From Bacillota bacterium (GTDB taxonomy: Bacteria > Bacillota > Sulfobacillia > JAJZYS01 > JAILZS01), in assembly GCA_023512375.1 (NCBI GenBank), contig JAILZS010000005.1, forward strand, positions 21,299 to 85,298: DNA of 64,000 bases. The letters run 5' to 3'. The translations under genes were made by a program, and so were the position numbers. A model generated the notes under the pieces. The model made no database searches. It saw nothing but the letters and a program-made list of their open reading frames with translations, and was not told the origin of the DNA. Positions 47,827 through 56,623 of the stretch are shown piece after piece (within the stretch, counting starts at the first letter, position 1; each line of letters starts with the position of its first letter).

Positions 47827-47848
47827 CCGCGGCGGCGGACCGCCGCGG
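47827..47848 (+). terminator. Hairpin between pntB and the GltD-like gene
   Basis: Perfect 9-bp stem CCGCGGCGG/CCGCCGCGG with CGGA loop, 13 bases after pntB and without a T-run. It may end pntB transcripts partly or be an internal attenuator. Confidence 0.4.
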
Positions 47849-47874
47849 GAGCGATGGGGAGGGGGTAGGGAAGG

Positions 47875-49275
47875 ATGGGCACCCAACCGATCGTTCCGTC
47901 CCTGCGCCGGGCGGCCTCCCGGCCACAACCGGCGCCGCCCGCGGCCGCCGACGCCTGGCAGGCGATGACGGCCGAGCTCAAGCCGCCGCTCACGGCCGAG
48001 GAGGCGATGGCGGAGAGCTACCGCTGCCTTCTGTGCGGCGGCCCCTACGCCCAGGCCCCGTGCGTCGTCGCCTGCCCGTCGGAGGTCGACATACCGGGGT
48101 TCATCGCCGCCATCGGGGAGGGCGACGCCCGCCGCGCGGGGGAGATCGTCTTCGCCCACAACCCCTTGGGCGGCACCTGTGCCCGGGTCTGCCCCACGGA
48201 GGTCTTGTGCGAGGCGGCGTGCGTGCTCGTGCACGAGGGGCAGCGGGCGGTGGACATCGGCCGCCTGCAGCGCTACGCCACCGACGCCCTGCTCGCGGCG
48301 CCCGCCCCCTCCCCGGCGCCGGCCCCGGCCGGCCGCCGGGTGGCGGTGGTGGGCGCCGGGCCCGCGGGCATGGCCTGCGCCGCCCGGTTGGCCGAACTGG
48401 GGTACGCGCCGACGGTGTTCGACGAGCGTCCCGAGGAAGGCGGCCTGGTGCGCTACGCCATCGCCCCCTATCGGGAGCTCGCCGACCCCCTGCCGGCCGA
48501 ACGGCGCCGCCTGGAGGCGCTCGGCGTGCGCTTCGTGTTCGGCCACCGCATCGACGGCCCCCAGGCGCTGCGCGCCCTGGAGGCGGAGTTCGACGCCGTC
48601 TTTTTGGGCGTGGGCATGGGGGAGGACAGCTCGGCCGGGATCGAGGGCGAGCACCTGCCGGGGGTGTGGACGTCGCTCCCCTTCATCGAGGCCATCAAGG
48701 CGGGGCGGCTGCCCGAGGTGGGGGCGCGCGTGGCGGTGATCGGCGGCAACACGGCCATGGACGTGGCGCGGGAGGCGGTGCGGCTGGGGGCGCGCGAGGT
48801 GACCGTGCTCTACCGGCGCACCGAGGCGGAGATGCCGGCCTTCCGCCACGAGGTGGAGGAGGCCAAGGCCGAGGGCGTGCGCTTCTCCTGGCTGACGGCG
48901 CCGCTCCGGTTCGTGGGGCGTGACCGCCTGGAGGCGGTGGAGTGCCGCTACATGCGCCTGGGGGAGCCCGACGCCTCGGGTCGGCGCCGTCCCGAGCCTG
49001 TGCCGGGGACGGAGTTCCTCCTCCCCGTCGACACGGCCGTGGAGGCCATCGGCCAGAGGCCGCGGGCCGAGTTCGCGCAGTGGATCGAGGGGCTTCGCTT
49101 CGAGGGCGGGCGCATCGCCTGCGATCCGGCCACGGGCCAGACCGACAACCCCCGTTACTTCGCCGGCGGCGACGACGTGAACGGGGGCGACACGGTGGTG
49201 GAGGCGGTGCGCTGGGGCAAGGCGGCGGCCGAGGGCATCGACCGCTACCTGCGCGCCGGGGGGAGCGGGCGATGA
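47875..49275 (+). CDS. GltD-like Fe-S flavoprotein oxidoreductase
   Basis: A 466-residue protein of the GltD/NfnB/PreT type. The N-terminal Cys-rich region (RCLLCGG...CVVACPSEVDIPGF and GTCARVCPTEVLCEAAC, ~50-120) binds two [4Fe-4S] clusters; GAGPAGMACAARLAELG binds FAD, and GGNTAMDVAREAVRLGA with LYRRTEAEMPA the NAD(P)H. No GltB gene is present, so it is probably an NAD(P)H:ferredoxin-type reductase serving the Kor/Por enzymes downstream. ATG with GGAAGG upstream. Confidence 0.88.
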   Translation: MGTQPIVPSLRRAASRPQPAPPAAADAWQAMTAELKPPLTAEEAMAESYRCLLCGGPYAQAPCVVACPSEVDIPGFIAAIGEGDARRAGEIVFAHNPLGGTCARVCPTEVLCEAACVLVHEGQRAVDIGRLQRYATDALLAAPAPSPAPAPAGRRVAVVGAGPAGMACAARLAELGYAPTVFDERPEEGGLVRYAIAPYRELADPLPAERRRLEALGVRFVFGHRIDGPQALRALEAEFDAVFLGVGMGEDSSAGIEGEHLPGVWTSLPFIEAIKAGRLPEVGARVAVIGGNTAMDVAREAVRLGAREVTVLYRRTEAEMPAFRHEVEEAKAEGVRFSWLTAPLRFVGRDRLEAVECRYMRLGEPDASGRRRPEPVPGTEFLLPVDTAVEAIGQRPRAEFAQWIEGLRFEGGRIACDPATGQTDNPRYFAGGDDVNGGDTVVEAVRWGKAAAEGIDRYLRAGGSGR

Positions 49276-49568
49276 GCGCGGCAGAGGCGGTCGACCTGGC
49301 GCCCGGCGGCGCGCCGCCTGCGTTGGCGCCCGAGGCCACGGTGCGCTACCGCCAGGGCACGAGCGCCTTGGTGGTGCGCCGCGCCTACTGCAAGGGGTGC
49401 GACCTGTGCGTCCAGGCCTGCCCGAGCCGCATCCTCGCCTTGGACGAAGAGGAGCGCGTGTACGTGACCGACATCGACCGCTGCCTGTTCTGCGGCGCCT
49501 GCGCCGGGCGCTGCCCGGACTTCGTCTTCGTCCTCGAGCGGGAGGGGAGGGGATCGCTGTGGCGCTGA
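49272..49568 (+). CDS. korD: 2-oxoacid:ferredoxin oxidoreductase delta (ferredoxin) subunit
   Basis: A 98-residue protein with two [4Fe-4S] motifs: CKGCDLCVQACP and CLFCGACAGRCP. It brings electrons out of KorAB to ferredoxin or to the GltD-like protein. ATG overlaps the preceding stop (ATGA). Confidence 0.88.
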   Translation: MSAAEAVDLAPGGAPPALAPEATVRYRQGTSALVVRRAYCKGCDLCVQACPSRILALDEEERVYVTDIDRCLFCGACAGRCPDFVFVLEREGRGSLWR

Positions 49569-50710
49569 GGCTGGTCATGGGCAACGAGGCGGTGGCGCAG
49601 GGGGCGCTGGCGGCCGGGTGCGACTTCTTCGCCGGCTACCCCATCACCCCCGCCACCGAGATCCTGGAGGAGATGGCGCGTCTTCTGCCCCCGCGGGGCG
49701 GCGTCTTCCTCCAGATGGAGGACGAGCTCGGGGCCATGGCCGCGGTGATCGGCGCCGCCTGGGGCGGTGCCCGGGCCATGACCGCCACCTCGGGTCCCGG
49801 CTTCACCCTCATGCAGGAGCACATCGGCTACGCCGCCATCACCCAGACCCCGTGCGTGGTGGTAGACGCGCAGCGCTCCGGCCCGTCCACGGGCCAGCCC
49901 ACGCTCCCCTCCCAGGGGGACGTCATGCAGGCCCGCTTCGGCACCCACGGCGACCGCCCCGCCCTCGCCCTCACCGCCTCGTCGGTGCGGGGGGCGTACG
50001 ACCGCACGCGCCTCGCCTTCACCCTGGCGGAGCGCCACCGCCTGCCCGCCGTCCTCCTCCTGGACGCCGTGGTCTCCCACATGCGCGAGCCGGTCGACCT
50101 ACCCCCGCCGCCGCCGCCCGCGCGCCGCACCTTCGCTGCTCTCCCTTCTGGCGCGCCCCGCTTCGGCCCCCGCGCCCCCTTCGTGCCCTTCGGCGTGGGG
50201 GAGCCGACGGTGGTGACCGGGCTGGCGCACGGGCCGACGGGTGCGACGGGAGGGGGGAGCGGCGCCTTCACCGCCGACACCCTGCGGGCGGTGGGCGAGG
50301 CCCTGGCGGCCGACCCCGACGTGGCGGCGGCGGTGGAGGCGTACCGGACCGAGGACGCGGACCTCCTCCTGGTGGCCTTCGGCATCACCGCCCGGGCGGC
50401 GCGGGAGGCGGTGGACCGCCTGCGCCGGGAGGGGACGCGGGCGGGCCTGTTGGACCTCGGGGTGCTGTGGCCCTTCCCCGCCGCGGCGGTGGCCCAGGCG
50501 GCGGAGCGCGCCCGCGCCGTGGTGGTGGCGGAACTCAACCTGGGCCAGCTCACCCTGGCGGTGGAGGCGGCGGTGGCCGGGCGCGCCCCCGTCTACCCCC
50601 TCCTGCGCGCCGACGGCGGCCTGCTCGAACCGGAGGCGATCTCCCGCTTCGCCCAGGGCGCGGCGACGGGCGAGGCGCGGGCGGCGAAGGAGGCGATGGC
50701 CGGTGCCTAG
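49559..50710 (+). CDS. korA: 2-oxoacid (2-oxoglutarate-type):ferredoxin oxidoreductase alpha subunit
   Basis: A 383-residue subunit with GYPITPATEILEEMARLLP, EDELGAMAAVIGAAWGGARAMTATSGPGF and a C-terminal pyrimidine-binding-type domain (LLVAFGITARAAREAV). KorA/VorB pattern; separate gamma and delta subunits. The exact 2-oxoacid (2-oxoglutarate or branched-chain) cannot be read. GTG overlaps korD by 10 bases. Confidence 0.88.
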   Translation: MALRLVMGNEAVAQGALAAGCDFFAGYPITPATEILEEMARLLPPRGGVFLQMEDELGAMAAVIGAAWGGARAMTATSGPGFTLMQEHIGYAAITQTPCVVVDAQRSGPSTGQPTLPSQGDVMQARFGTHGDRPALALTASSVRGAYDRTRLAFTLAERHRLPAVLLLDAVVSHMREPVDLPPPPPPARRTFAALPSGAPRFGPRAPFVPFGVGEPTVVTGLAHGPTGATGGGSGAFTADTLRAVGEALAADPDVAAAVEAYRTEDADLLLVAFGITARAAREAVDRLRREGTRAGLLDLGVLWPFPAAAVAQAAERARAVVVAELNLGQLTLAVEAAVAGRAPVYPLLRADGGLLEPEAISRFAQGAATGEARAAKEAMAGA

Positions 50711-51530
50711 GCTCGGTGTGGATGTCGATTGCTACCTGAAGACCGAGGCCCTGCCCACGGTGTGGTGCCCGGGGTGCGGCAACGGCACGGTGGTACAGGC
50801 GCTGGCCCTGGCCCTGGCGCGCCTCGGGCGCCCACCCGAAGAGGTGGCCGTAGTGGGGGGCATCGGCTGCAGCGGGCGCACGCCCTTCTACGTGCGCACC
50901 CACGCCATGCACACCACGCACGGGCGCGCCCTCGCCTTCGCCACCGGCCTCAAGCTGGCCCGGCCCTCGCTCACGGTGGTGGTGGCCACGGGGGACGGGG
51001 ACCTTTTGGCCATCGGCACCAACCACTTCCTCCACGCCGCGCGGCGCAACGTCGACCTCACCGTCCTCCTGTTCAACAACGGCATCTACGGCATGACCGG
51101 GGGGCAGATGGCGCCCACCACGCCCGAGGGAGGGCGGACCACCACCTCCCTCGCCGGCAGCGCCGAGCGACCCTTCGACGCGGTGGAGCTGGCCATGGCG
51201 GCGGGAGCGACGTACGTCGCCCGCACCACCACCTTCGACATGCAGGAGCTGCCCCTGCGCATCGAGGAGGCGATCCGCCACCCGGGCTTCGCCCTGGTGG
51301 AGGTGATCACCCAGTGCCCCACCTACTTCGGCCGCCTCAACCGCATCGGCGAGGCACCCGAGATGCTCCTGTGGGAGCGCGACCACACGGAGGACCTCCA
51401 TGGCGCCGGGGAGGGGCTGGCGCTACCCGCCCTAACGACCGGCGTCTTCCGGCAAGAGCGGCGTACCGAATACACGGAGGCGTACCGCGCCCTGTGCGCC
51501 GCCCGGGGGGGACGATACGGTGACGAGTGA
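50703..51530 (+). CDS. korB: 2-oxoacid:ferredoxin oxidoreductase beta subunit (TPP-binding)
   Basis: A 275-residue TPP subunit: WCPGCGNGTVVQAL near the start, TGDGDLLAIGTNHF with the Mg/TPP motif, and FNNGIYGMTGGQMAPTTP. The Cys residues near the N-terminus ligate the proximal cluster. GTG with AAGGAGG well placed, overlapping korA by eight bases. Confidence 0.92.
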   Translation: MPRLGVDVDCYLKTEALPTVWCPGCGNGTVVQALALALARLGRPPEEVAVVGGIGCSGRTPFYVRTHAMHTTHGRALAFATGLKLARPSLTVVVATGDGDLLAIGTNHFLHAARRNVDLTVLLFNNGIYGMTGGQMAPTTPEGGRTTTSLAGSAERPFDAVELAMAAGATYVARTTTFDMQELPLRIEEAIRHPGFALVEVITQCPTYFGRLNRIGEAPEMLLWERDHTEDLHGAGEGLALPALTTGVFRQERRTEYTEAYRALCAARGGRYGDE

Positions 51531-52101
51531 GCGCGACGCCGTGCGCATCCGCCTCACCGGCCGGGGCGGGCAGGGGATCATGCTGGCCGGCGCCATCCTG
51601 GCCGAAGCGGCCATGCGGGACGAGCGGTACGTGACCGAGACGCAGGAGTACGGGCCGGAGGCGCGCCTGGGGGCGACGAAGGCCGACCTGGTGGTGGCGA
51701 ATCGGCCCATCGCCTTCCCCGACGTCGTCCGGCCCGACCTCCTCCTGTGCCTGTCGCGCCCCGGCTACCTGAAGTACGGGCGGGGCGTGGCACCCGGCGG
51801 CCTCATGGTAGTGGACGACCGCATCGCCGTGGAGGAAGACACCACGGCCGAGGGGGCGGCGGTGGTCCGCCTTCCCCTGCGCCGCACGGCGCGCGAGCTG
51901 GGCGACGAGATCGCCACGAACATCGTCGGCCTGGGCGCCCTGGCGGCCCTGTCGGACGTGGTGAGCGAACAGGCGCTGGCGGCGGCGGTGGCGGCGCGTA
52001 CCAAGCCGGAATTCGCCGACCTCAACGCCCGCGCCGTGGCGGCCGGGCTGGCGCTGGGCCGGGAGGCGAGGCGGGGGGGGCGGTCGGCGGCCGCCTCGTG
52101 A
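51520..52101 (+). CDS. korC: 2-oxoacid:ferredoxin oxidoreductase gamma subunit
   Basis: A 193-residue Rossmann-like CoA-site subunit with TGRGGQGIMLAGAILAEAA and QEYGPEARLG, as in KorC. Overlaps korB by 11 bases; completes a four-subunit enzyme KorDABC. Confidence 0.9.
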   Translation: MTSERDAVRIRLTGRGGQGIMLAGAILAEAAMRDERYVTETQEYGPEARLGATKADLVVANRPIAFPDVVRPDLLLCLSRPGYLKYGRGVAPGGLMVVDDRIAVEEDTTAEGAAVVRLPLRRTARELGDEIATNIVGLGALAALSDVVSEQALAAAVAARTKPEFADLNARAVAAGLALGREARRGGRSAAAS

Positions 52102-52123
52102 AGCGTGCGGGGAGGTGGCGGCG

Positions 52124-52699
52124 ATGGTGGAGATCCGTTGGCACGGCCGCGGTGGCCAGGGGGCGAAGACGGCGTCGCAACTCCTGGCCCTGGCCCAGAT
52201 GCGCGCCGGCCTGGAGGTGCAGGCCTTCCCCGAGTACGGGCCGGAGCGTACGGGTGCGCCCATGCGCGCCTACAACCGCGCCGACCGCCGACCCATCCGC
52301 CGGCACGACGGCGTGACGCGGCCGGACGTGGCGGTGGTGCTGGACGACTCCCTGTTGGGGGAGGAGGCGGTGGCGGCGGGGCTCGGGCCGGGCGGCCTCC
52401 TGTTGGTGAACACCCGCCTGGGGGAGGAGGCGGTGCGCCGGGCCACGGGCCACACGGGCCCCGTCGCCTGCCTGGACGCGGACGGCATGGGGCGCGCCCA
52501 CGGCGCCCGCTACGCCAACCCGGTGCTGGTCGGGGCGTTGGCCGCCCACCTGGGCGACGTGCCCCTGGAGGAGCTGCTCGCCGCCGCCTCCGAGTTGTGG
52601 GGGGGGCGCCTGTCCGGCCAGGCGCTGGCCGCCAACCAGGCGGCGGCGGCGGCCGGCTTCGCCTGGGCGGAGGGGAGGAGATGGGCATGGGCGGGGTGA
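52124..52699 (+). CDS. porG: Pyruvate:ferredoxin oxidoreductase gamma subunit
   Basis: A 191-residue gamma subunit: IRWHGRGGQGAKTASQLLA, FPEYGPERTGAPMRAYNRA and NTRLG are PorG/PorC-type. ATG 52124 has GGGGAGG upstream; GTG 52115 lies in that site. Begins the four-subunit Por cluster 22 bases after korC. Confidence 0.9.
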   Translation: MVEIRWHGRGGQGAKTASQLLALAQMRAGLEVQAFPEYGPERTGAPMRAYNRADRRPIRRHDGVTRPDVAVVLDDSLLGEEAVAAGLGPGGLLLVNTRLGEEAVRRATGHTGPVACLDADGMGRAHGARYANPVLVGALAAHLGDVPLEELLAAASELWGGRLSGQALAANQAAAAAGFAWAEGRRWAWAG

Positions 52700-53007
52700 C
52701 GGCCGAGGGGTTCGTCCCCTTCTCTCTCCCGGGCGGGCGCGTGGCGCCCACCCCGGAGCGCAGGCCGCGCACGGGCGGCTGGCGCACGGGCCGGCGCCCG
52801 GAGGCCGACCTGAGCCGGTGCGTGAACTGCCTTTTGTGCTGGGCCTACTGCCCGGACCGGGCGATCCGGGTGCGCGGCGGCACCTTCCTCGGCATCGACG
52901 ACGACCTGTGCAAGGGGTGCGAGATCTGCGTCGCCGCCTGCCCGACGGGGGCGCTCGCCATGGTGGCGGAGGCGGCGGGGGAGGGGGCGACGGGCGATGG
53001 CATCTGA
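52687..53007 (+). CDS. porD: Pyruvate:ferredoxin oxidoreductase delta (ferredoxin) subunit
   Basis: A 106-residue 2[4Fe-4S] protein with CVNCLLCWAYCPD and CKGCEICVAACPTGAL. ATG 52687 is six bases after GGAGGGGAGGAG; ATG 52681 would touch it. The N-terminal ~45 residues are the usual PorD extension. Overlaps porG and porA. Confidence 0.9.
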   Translation: MGGVTAEGFVPFSLPGGRVAPTPERRPRTGGWRTGRRPEADLSRCVNCLLCWAYCPDRAIRVRGGTFLGIDDDLCKGCEICVAACPTGALAMVAEAAGEGATGDGI

Positions 53008-54226
53008 CGGGGCCCGCAGCGCCGCGGTGGCCGGCGCCGATGCGCCCGCCGAGGGGCGGGTCGCCGCCCGGCGTCTGCTCACCGGCGCCCAGGCGGCGGC
53101 GGAGGCCATGCGCCAGATCGACCCCGACGTGGTGCCGGTCTACCCCATCACGCCGCAGACGCCGATCATCGAGGCCTTCGCCCGCCACCTGGCGGAGGGG
53201 CGCGTCCACGGCGAGATGGTGCACGTGGAGTCGGAGCACTCCGCCATGAGCGCCGCCGTGGGAAGCGCCCTGGCGGGGGCGCGCACGATGACCGCCACCG
53301 CCTCCCAGGGTCTGGCCTACATGGTGGAGGTGCTCTACCTCGCCGCGTCGCTTCGGGCGCCCATCGTGGTCGCCGTCGGAAACCGCGCCCTTTCCGGTCC
53401 GATCAACATCCACGGCGACCACTCCGACGCCATGCTGGCGCGCGACAGCGGCGCCGTTCAGCTGTTCGCGGAGAACGCGCAGGAGGCGTACGACCTCATG
53501 CTGTGCGCCCCCCGACTGTGCGAGCACCCTGAGGTACGCCTGCCGGCCCTGGTGGGGCAGGACGGCTTCACCATCAGCCACAGCGCGGAGCCGGTGGCGC
53601 TCCTGGAGGACGCCGAGGCGCAGGCCTTCGTCGGCCCCTACCGGGAGGAGGACGCGCTCTTGGACGTCGACCGCCCCCTCACCCACGGCGCGTTCGCCAT
53701 GCCCGACGCCTACTTCGAGATCAAGGTGGAGCAGGCGAAAGCGTTGGAGCGGGCGGAGGGCGTATGGGCGGAGACGGCCGCCGCCTACCGCCGGCTGAGC
53801 GGCCGGGACGTGGCGGCGGTGGAGGCGTACCGCCTGGAGGGGGCGGGGCGCGTCCTGGTGGCCATGGGTTCGGCGGCGGGCACGGCCAAGGACGTGGTGG
53901 ACGAACTCCGCGCGCGGGGGGAGGACGTGGGGCTCCTCAAGATCCGCCTCTTCCGCCCCTTTCCGCGCGCTCGCATCGCCGCCCTGTTGTCCGGGGCGAC
54001 GGCGGTCGGGGTGCTCGACCGCGCCCTGTCGCCCGGCGGCTGGCCCCCCCTCTACGCCGAGGTGGCCGCCACCCTCGCCGGGCAGGTACGGGTGCAGAGC
54101 TTCGTCGCCGGGCTGGGCGGGCGCGACGTGGGACCGGAGGAGATCCACGCCTTGTTCGCCGCCCTGGGCGGCGCGGGCGGGCAGGAGAGCGTCTACCTCG
54201 GGCTCGGCAGGGGGGGGTGGCGATGA
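52997..54226 (+). CDS. porA: Pyruvate:ferredoxin oxidoreductase alpha subunit
   Basis: A 409-residue subunit: YPITPQTPIIEAFARHLAEG, VESEHSAMSAAVGSALAGARTMTATASQGL and NRALSGPINIHGDHSD are typical PorA. Oxidises pyruvate with CoA to acetyl-CoA together with PorB/G/D. ATG start, overlapping porD by 11 bases. Confidence 0.93.
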   Translation: MASDGARSAAVAGADAPAEGRVAARRLLTGAQAAAEAMRQIDPDVVPVYPITPQTPIIEAFARHLAEGRVHGEMVHVESEHSAMSAAVGSALAGARTMTATASQGLAYMVEVLYLAASLRAPIVVAVGNRALSGPINIHGDHSDAMLARDSGAVQLFAENAQEAYDLMLCAPRLCEHPEVRLPALVGQDGFTISHSAEPVALLEDAEAQAFVGPYREEDALLDVDRPLTHGAFAMPDAYFEIKVEQAKALERAEGVWAETAAAYRRLSGRDVAAVEAYRLEGAGRVLVAMGSAAGTAKDVVDELRARGEDVGLLKIRLFRPFPRARIAALLSGATAVGVLDRALSPGGWPPLYAEVAATLAGQVRVQSFVAGLGGRDVGPEEIHALFAALGGAGGQESVYLGLGRGGWR

Positions 54227-55179
54227 ACGCGGATGCGGTGCGCCTGCGCGACCTGGCCCGGCGGGAGGAAGCCGCGCCGCGCTTTCTGGGCGGCCACGCC
54301 CTGTGCGCAGGGTGCGGTATCCCCGTCGTCGTGCGCACGGTGCTCAACGCCATCGAGACGCCGGTGGTGGTGGTGAACGCCACGGGTTGTCTGGAGGTGG
54401 CCACCACGCGCTACCCGGGCACGGCCTGGAATGTGCCTTGGCTGCACGTGGCGTTCGAGAACGCCGCCGCTGTGGCGAGCGGGGTGGAGACGGCGGAGCG
54501 GGTGCTCAGGCGGCGCGGGCGCCTCGCCGGGGAGCGGCCCACGGTGGTGGTGTTCGCCGGCGACGGCGGTACGTACGACATCGGCCTGCAGGCCCTGTCC
54601 GGGGCCCTGGAGCGCGGGCACCGCCTCGTGTACGTGTGCTACGACAACGAGGCGTACATGAACACGGGCATCCAGCGCTCCTCCGCCACCCCGGCCGGGG
54701 CCCGCACCACGACCACGCCCGTCGGTCCCGACGCCCTGGGCAAGGCGCAGCGGCGCAAGGACCTCACCGCCATCGTAGCCGCCCACCGCATCCCCTACGT
54801 GGCCCAGGCCGCCATCTCCCACGTCCAGGACCTGGCGGCCAAGGCGCGGCGGGCGGCCGCCGCCGACGGGCCGGCGTTCCTCAATGTCCTAAGCGCCTGC
54901 CCGCTCGGGTGGGGGACACCGACGCGCGACAGCATCCTGTCCGTCCGCCTCGCCGTCGACAGCCGCTACTGGCCCCTGTTCGAGATCGTGGACGGCCGCT
55001 ACCGCCTCACGTACGAGCCGGCCCGGGCCGTGCCCGTGTCCGAGTGGGTGGGCGGGCAGGAGCGCTTCCGCCACCTTGCCGCCCATCCGGAGATGCTGGC
55101 GGCGCTGCAGGCGGAGGTCGACGACGCCTGGCGGCGCCTTCGGGACCAGGTGGCGCGGGACGACGCCCGATCCGCCTGA
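54223..55179 (+). CDS. porB: Pyruvate:ferredoxin oxidoreductase beta subunit
   Basis: A 318-residue TPP subunit: HALCAGCGIPVV, ATGCLEVATTRYP, FAGDGGTYDIGLQALSGALERG and YDNEAYMNTGIQRSSATP are PorB hallmarks. ATG overlaps the porA stop (ATGA). Last gene of the ~10-kb redox cluster. Confidence 0.93.
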   Translation: MNADAVRLRDLARREEAAPRFLGGHALCAGCGIPVVVRTVLNAIETPVVVVNATGCLEVATTRYPGTAWNVPWLHVAFENAAAVASGVETAERVLRRRGRLAGERPTVVVFAGDGGTYDIGLQALSGALERGHRLVYVCYDNEAYMNTGIQRSSATPAGARTTTTPVGPDALGKAQRRKDLTAIVAAHRIPYVAQAAISHVQDLAAKARRAAAADGPAFLNVLSACPLGWGTPTRDSILSVRLAVDSRYWPLFEIVDGRYRLTYEPARAVPVSEWVGGQERFRHLAAHPEMLAALQAEVDDAWRRLRDQVARDDARSA

Positions 55180-55230
55180 GCTCGCCTCCCCCGTCCGCGC
55201 CGGCGGGGCGTGACACGAGGGGCGGGATGA

Positions 55231-55267
55231 GGTACGCTTCGTGTGTACCGTGTGTCATGGTACGCAC
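55231..55267. promoter_or_regulatory. Operator repeats before the GntR-ABC operon
   Basis: GGTAC (55231), GTACC (55245) and GGTAC (55259) recur every 14 bp; GTGTGTACC-N9-GGTACGCAC is a near-perfect inverted repeat. The set lies 25-60 bases before the regulator start, as expected for autoregulation by a YtrA-type GntR protein. Confidence 0.55.
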
Positions 55268-55291
55268 AGACACTTCCGTAGGGGGACGGCG

Positions 55292-55693
55292 ATGTGGTTT
55301 CGCGTGGACCCGCGTTCCCCCACGCCTGTCTACCGCCAGGTGGTGGAGGGCGTGAAGGAGGCGGTGGCCAAGGGGGTGCTGGCGAGCGGTGAGCGCATGC
55401 CCTCGGTGCGCGAGCTGGCGGCGCGCATGACCCTCAACCACAACACGGTGGCGCGCGCCTACCAGGAACTCGTCCGGGAGGGCGTGATCGAGGTGGTGCA
55501 GGGACGCGGCGCCTTCGTCTCCCCCCGCCCTCCACCCCTGGACCGCGAGCGGCGCGTCGCCGCCCTGCTCGCCGCCCTTCGGCCCGTCGTGCGGGAGGCG
55601 CGCTACCTGGAGATGGAGGACGAGGAGGTCGTGGACCTGGTGCGCCGGGCGCTGGCCGACTGGCGCCAAGGGAGGGGAGGGGAGGGTGCGTGA
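55292..55693 (+). CDS. GntR-family regulator, YtrA subfamily
   Basis: A 133-residue regulator: winged helix (~8-72) with PVYRQVVEGVKEAVAKG, PSVRELAARMTLNHNTVARAYQEL and GRGAFVSP, then a short C-terminal helical part, the YtrA layout. ATG with GGGGGAC upstream. Its stop overlaps the ATPase start (GTGA), so it controls the exporter. Confidence 0.92.
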   Translation: MWFRVDPRSPTPVYRQVVEGVKEAVAKGVLASGERMPSVRELAARMTLNHNTVARAYQELVREGVIEVVQGRGAFVSPRPPPLDRERRVAALLAALRPVVREARYLEMEDEEVVDLVRRALADWRQGRGGEGA

Positions 55694-56601
55694 ACGACGC
55701 CGTGCGCATGGAGGGCGTGACCAAGACCTATCGCGGCCGGCCGGCGTTGTCGGCCGTCGACTGGCGGGTGCCGGCGGGCAGCCTCTACGCCCTCATGGGG
55801 GCGAACGGGGCGGGCAAGACGACGCTCCTGCGCCTTGCGCTCGGCCTTGTCTGGCCGGACGCGGGCACGGTCGCCGTCCTGGGCGAGCGCCTGGGACGGG
55901 AGAACGCGCGCCTGCGCGAGCGCGTCGTATACGTGGCCGGAGGGCGCTCCGTCCTCCCCGGCCTGCGGGTGGAGGAGTGGCTGCGCTACGCCTCCCTCCT
56001 CTACCCGCGCTGGGACGACGGGCGCGCGGGGCGGATCCTGGACGCCCTCGGCGTCGGGCGGCGGGCGTTGGTGGGCGACCTGTCGGCGGGCCTGCAGACC
56101 GCCTTGCAGATGGCGGCGGGGGTCGCCGCCCGGCCGGAGCTATTCCTCCTGGACGAGCCGGCGGGCGGCCTCGACCCGGTGCTGAAGGACCAAGTGCTGA
56201 GGCTCCTCGTGGACATGGCCGCCGACCTGGGCACGACCGTCGTCGTCGCCACCCACCAGCCGGCAGACGCGGAGCGGCTGGCGGAGCGTGTGGCCGTGCT
56301 GTACGCGGGCCGCATCGTGCTCGAGGGGGAGATCGACGCGGTCAAGGCCAGCGTCCGCCGCCTGCAGGTGGTCTTCTCGCAGTCGTGGCCCGAAGGCTTG
56401 GCCGCCGACCCCAGGGTGTTGGCGGTGGAGAGGCGGGGACGGGTGGGGCTCGTCACCGTGGGCGAGGACGCAGAGGCGGTGGCCGAACTGTGCCGCCAGG
56501 CGGGGGCCACGCTTGTGGAGGGCGTGGACACCGACCTGGCCGAGGTGGTGCGGGTGGTGCTGGGCAAGGAGGGGTACGGTGTATCCGCCGGGTGGGAGTA
56601 G
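55690..56601 (+). CDS. ABC transporter ATPase
   Basis: A 303-residue ABC ATPase of the exporter type that partners YtrA regulators. Walker A GANGAGKTT (~37-45), Walker B LFLLDEPAGGLDP and H-loop THQP are intact. The signature is LSAGL rather than LSGGQ, a looser form. GTG start overlaps the regulator stop. C-terminal ~80 residues are an accessory domain. Confidence 0.9.
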   Translation: MNDAVRMEGVTKTYRGRPALSAVDWRVPAGSLYALMGANGAGKTTLLRLALGLVWPDAGTVAVLGERLGRENARLRERVVYVAGGRSVLPGLRVEEWLRYASLLYPRWDDGRAGRILDALGVGRRALVGDLSAGLQTALQMAAGVAARPELFLLDEPAGGLDPVLKDQVLRLLVDMAADLGTTVVVATHQPADAERLAERVAVLYAGRIVLEGEIDAVKASVRRLQVVFSQSWPEGLAADPRVLAVERRGRVGLVTVGEDAEAVAELCRQAGATLVEGVDTDLAEVVRVVLGKEGYGVSAGWE

Positions 56602-56623
56602 GGGGGCGGGGCGTGTCGCAGCC

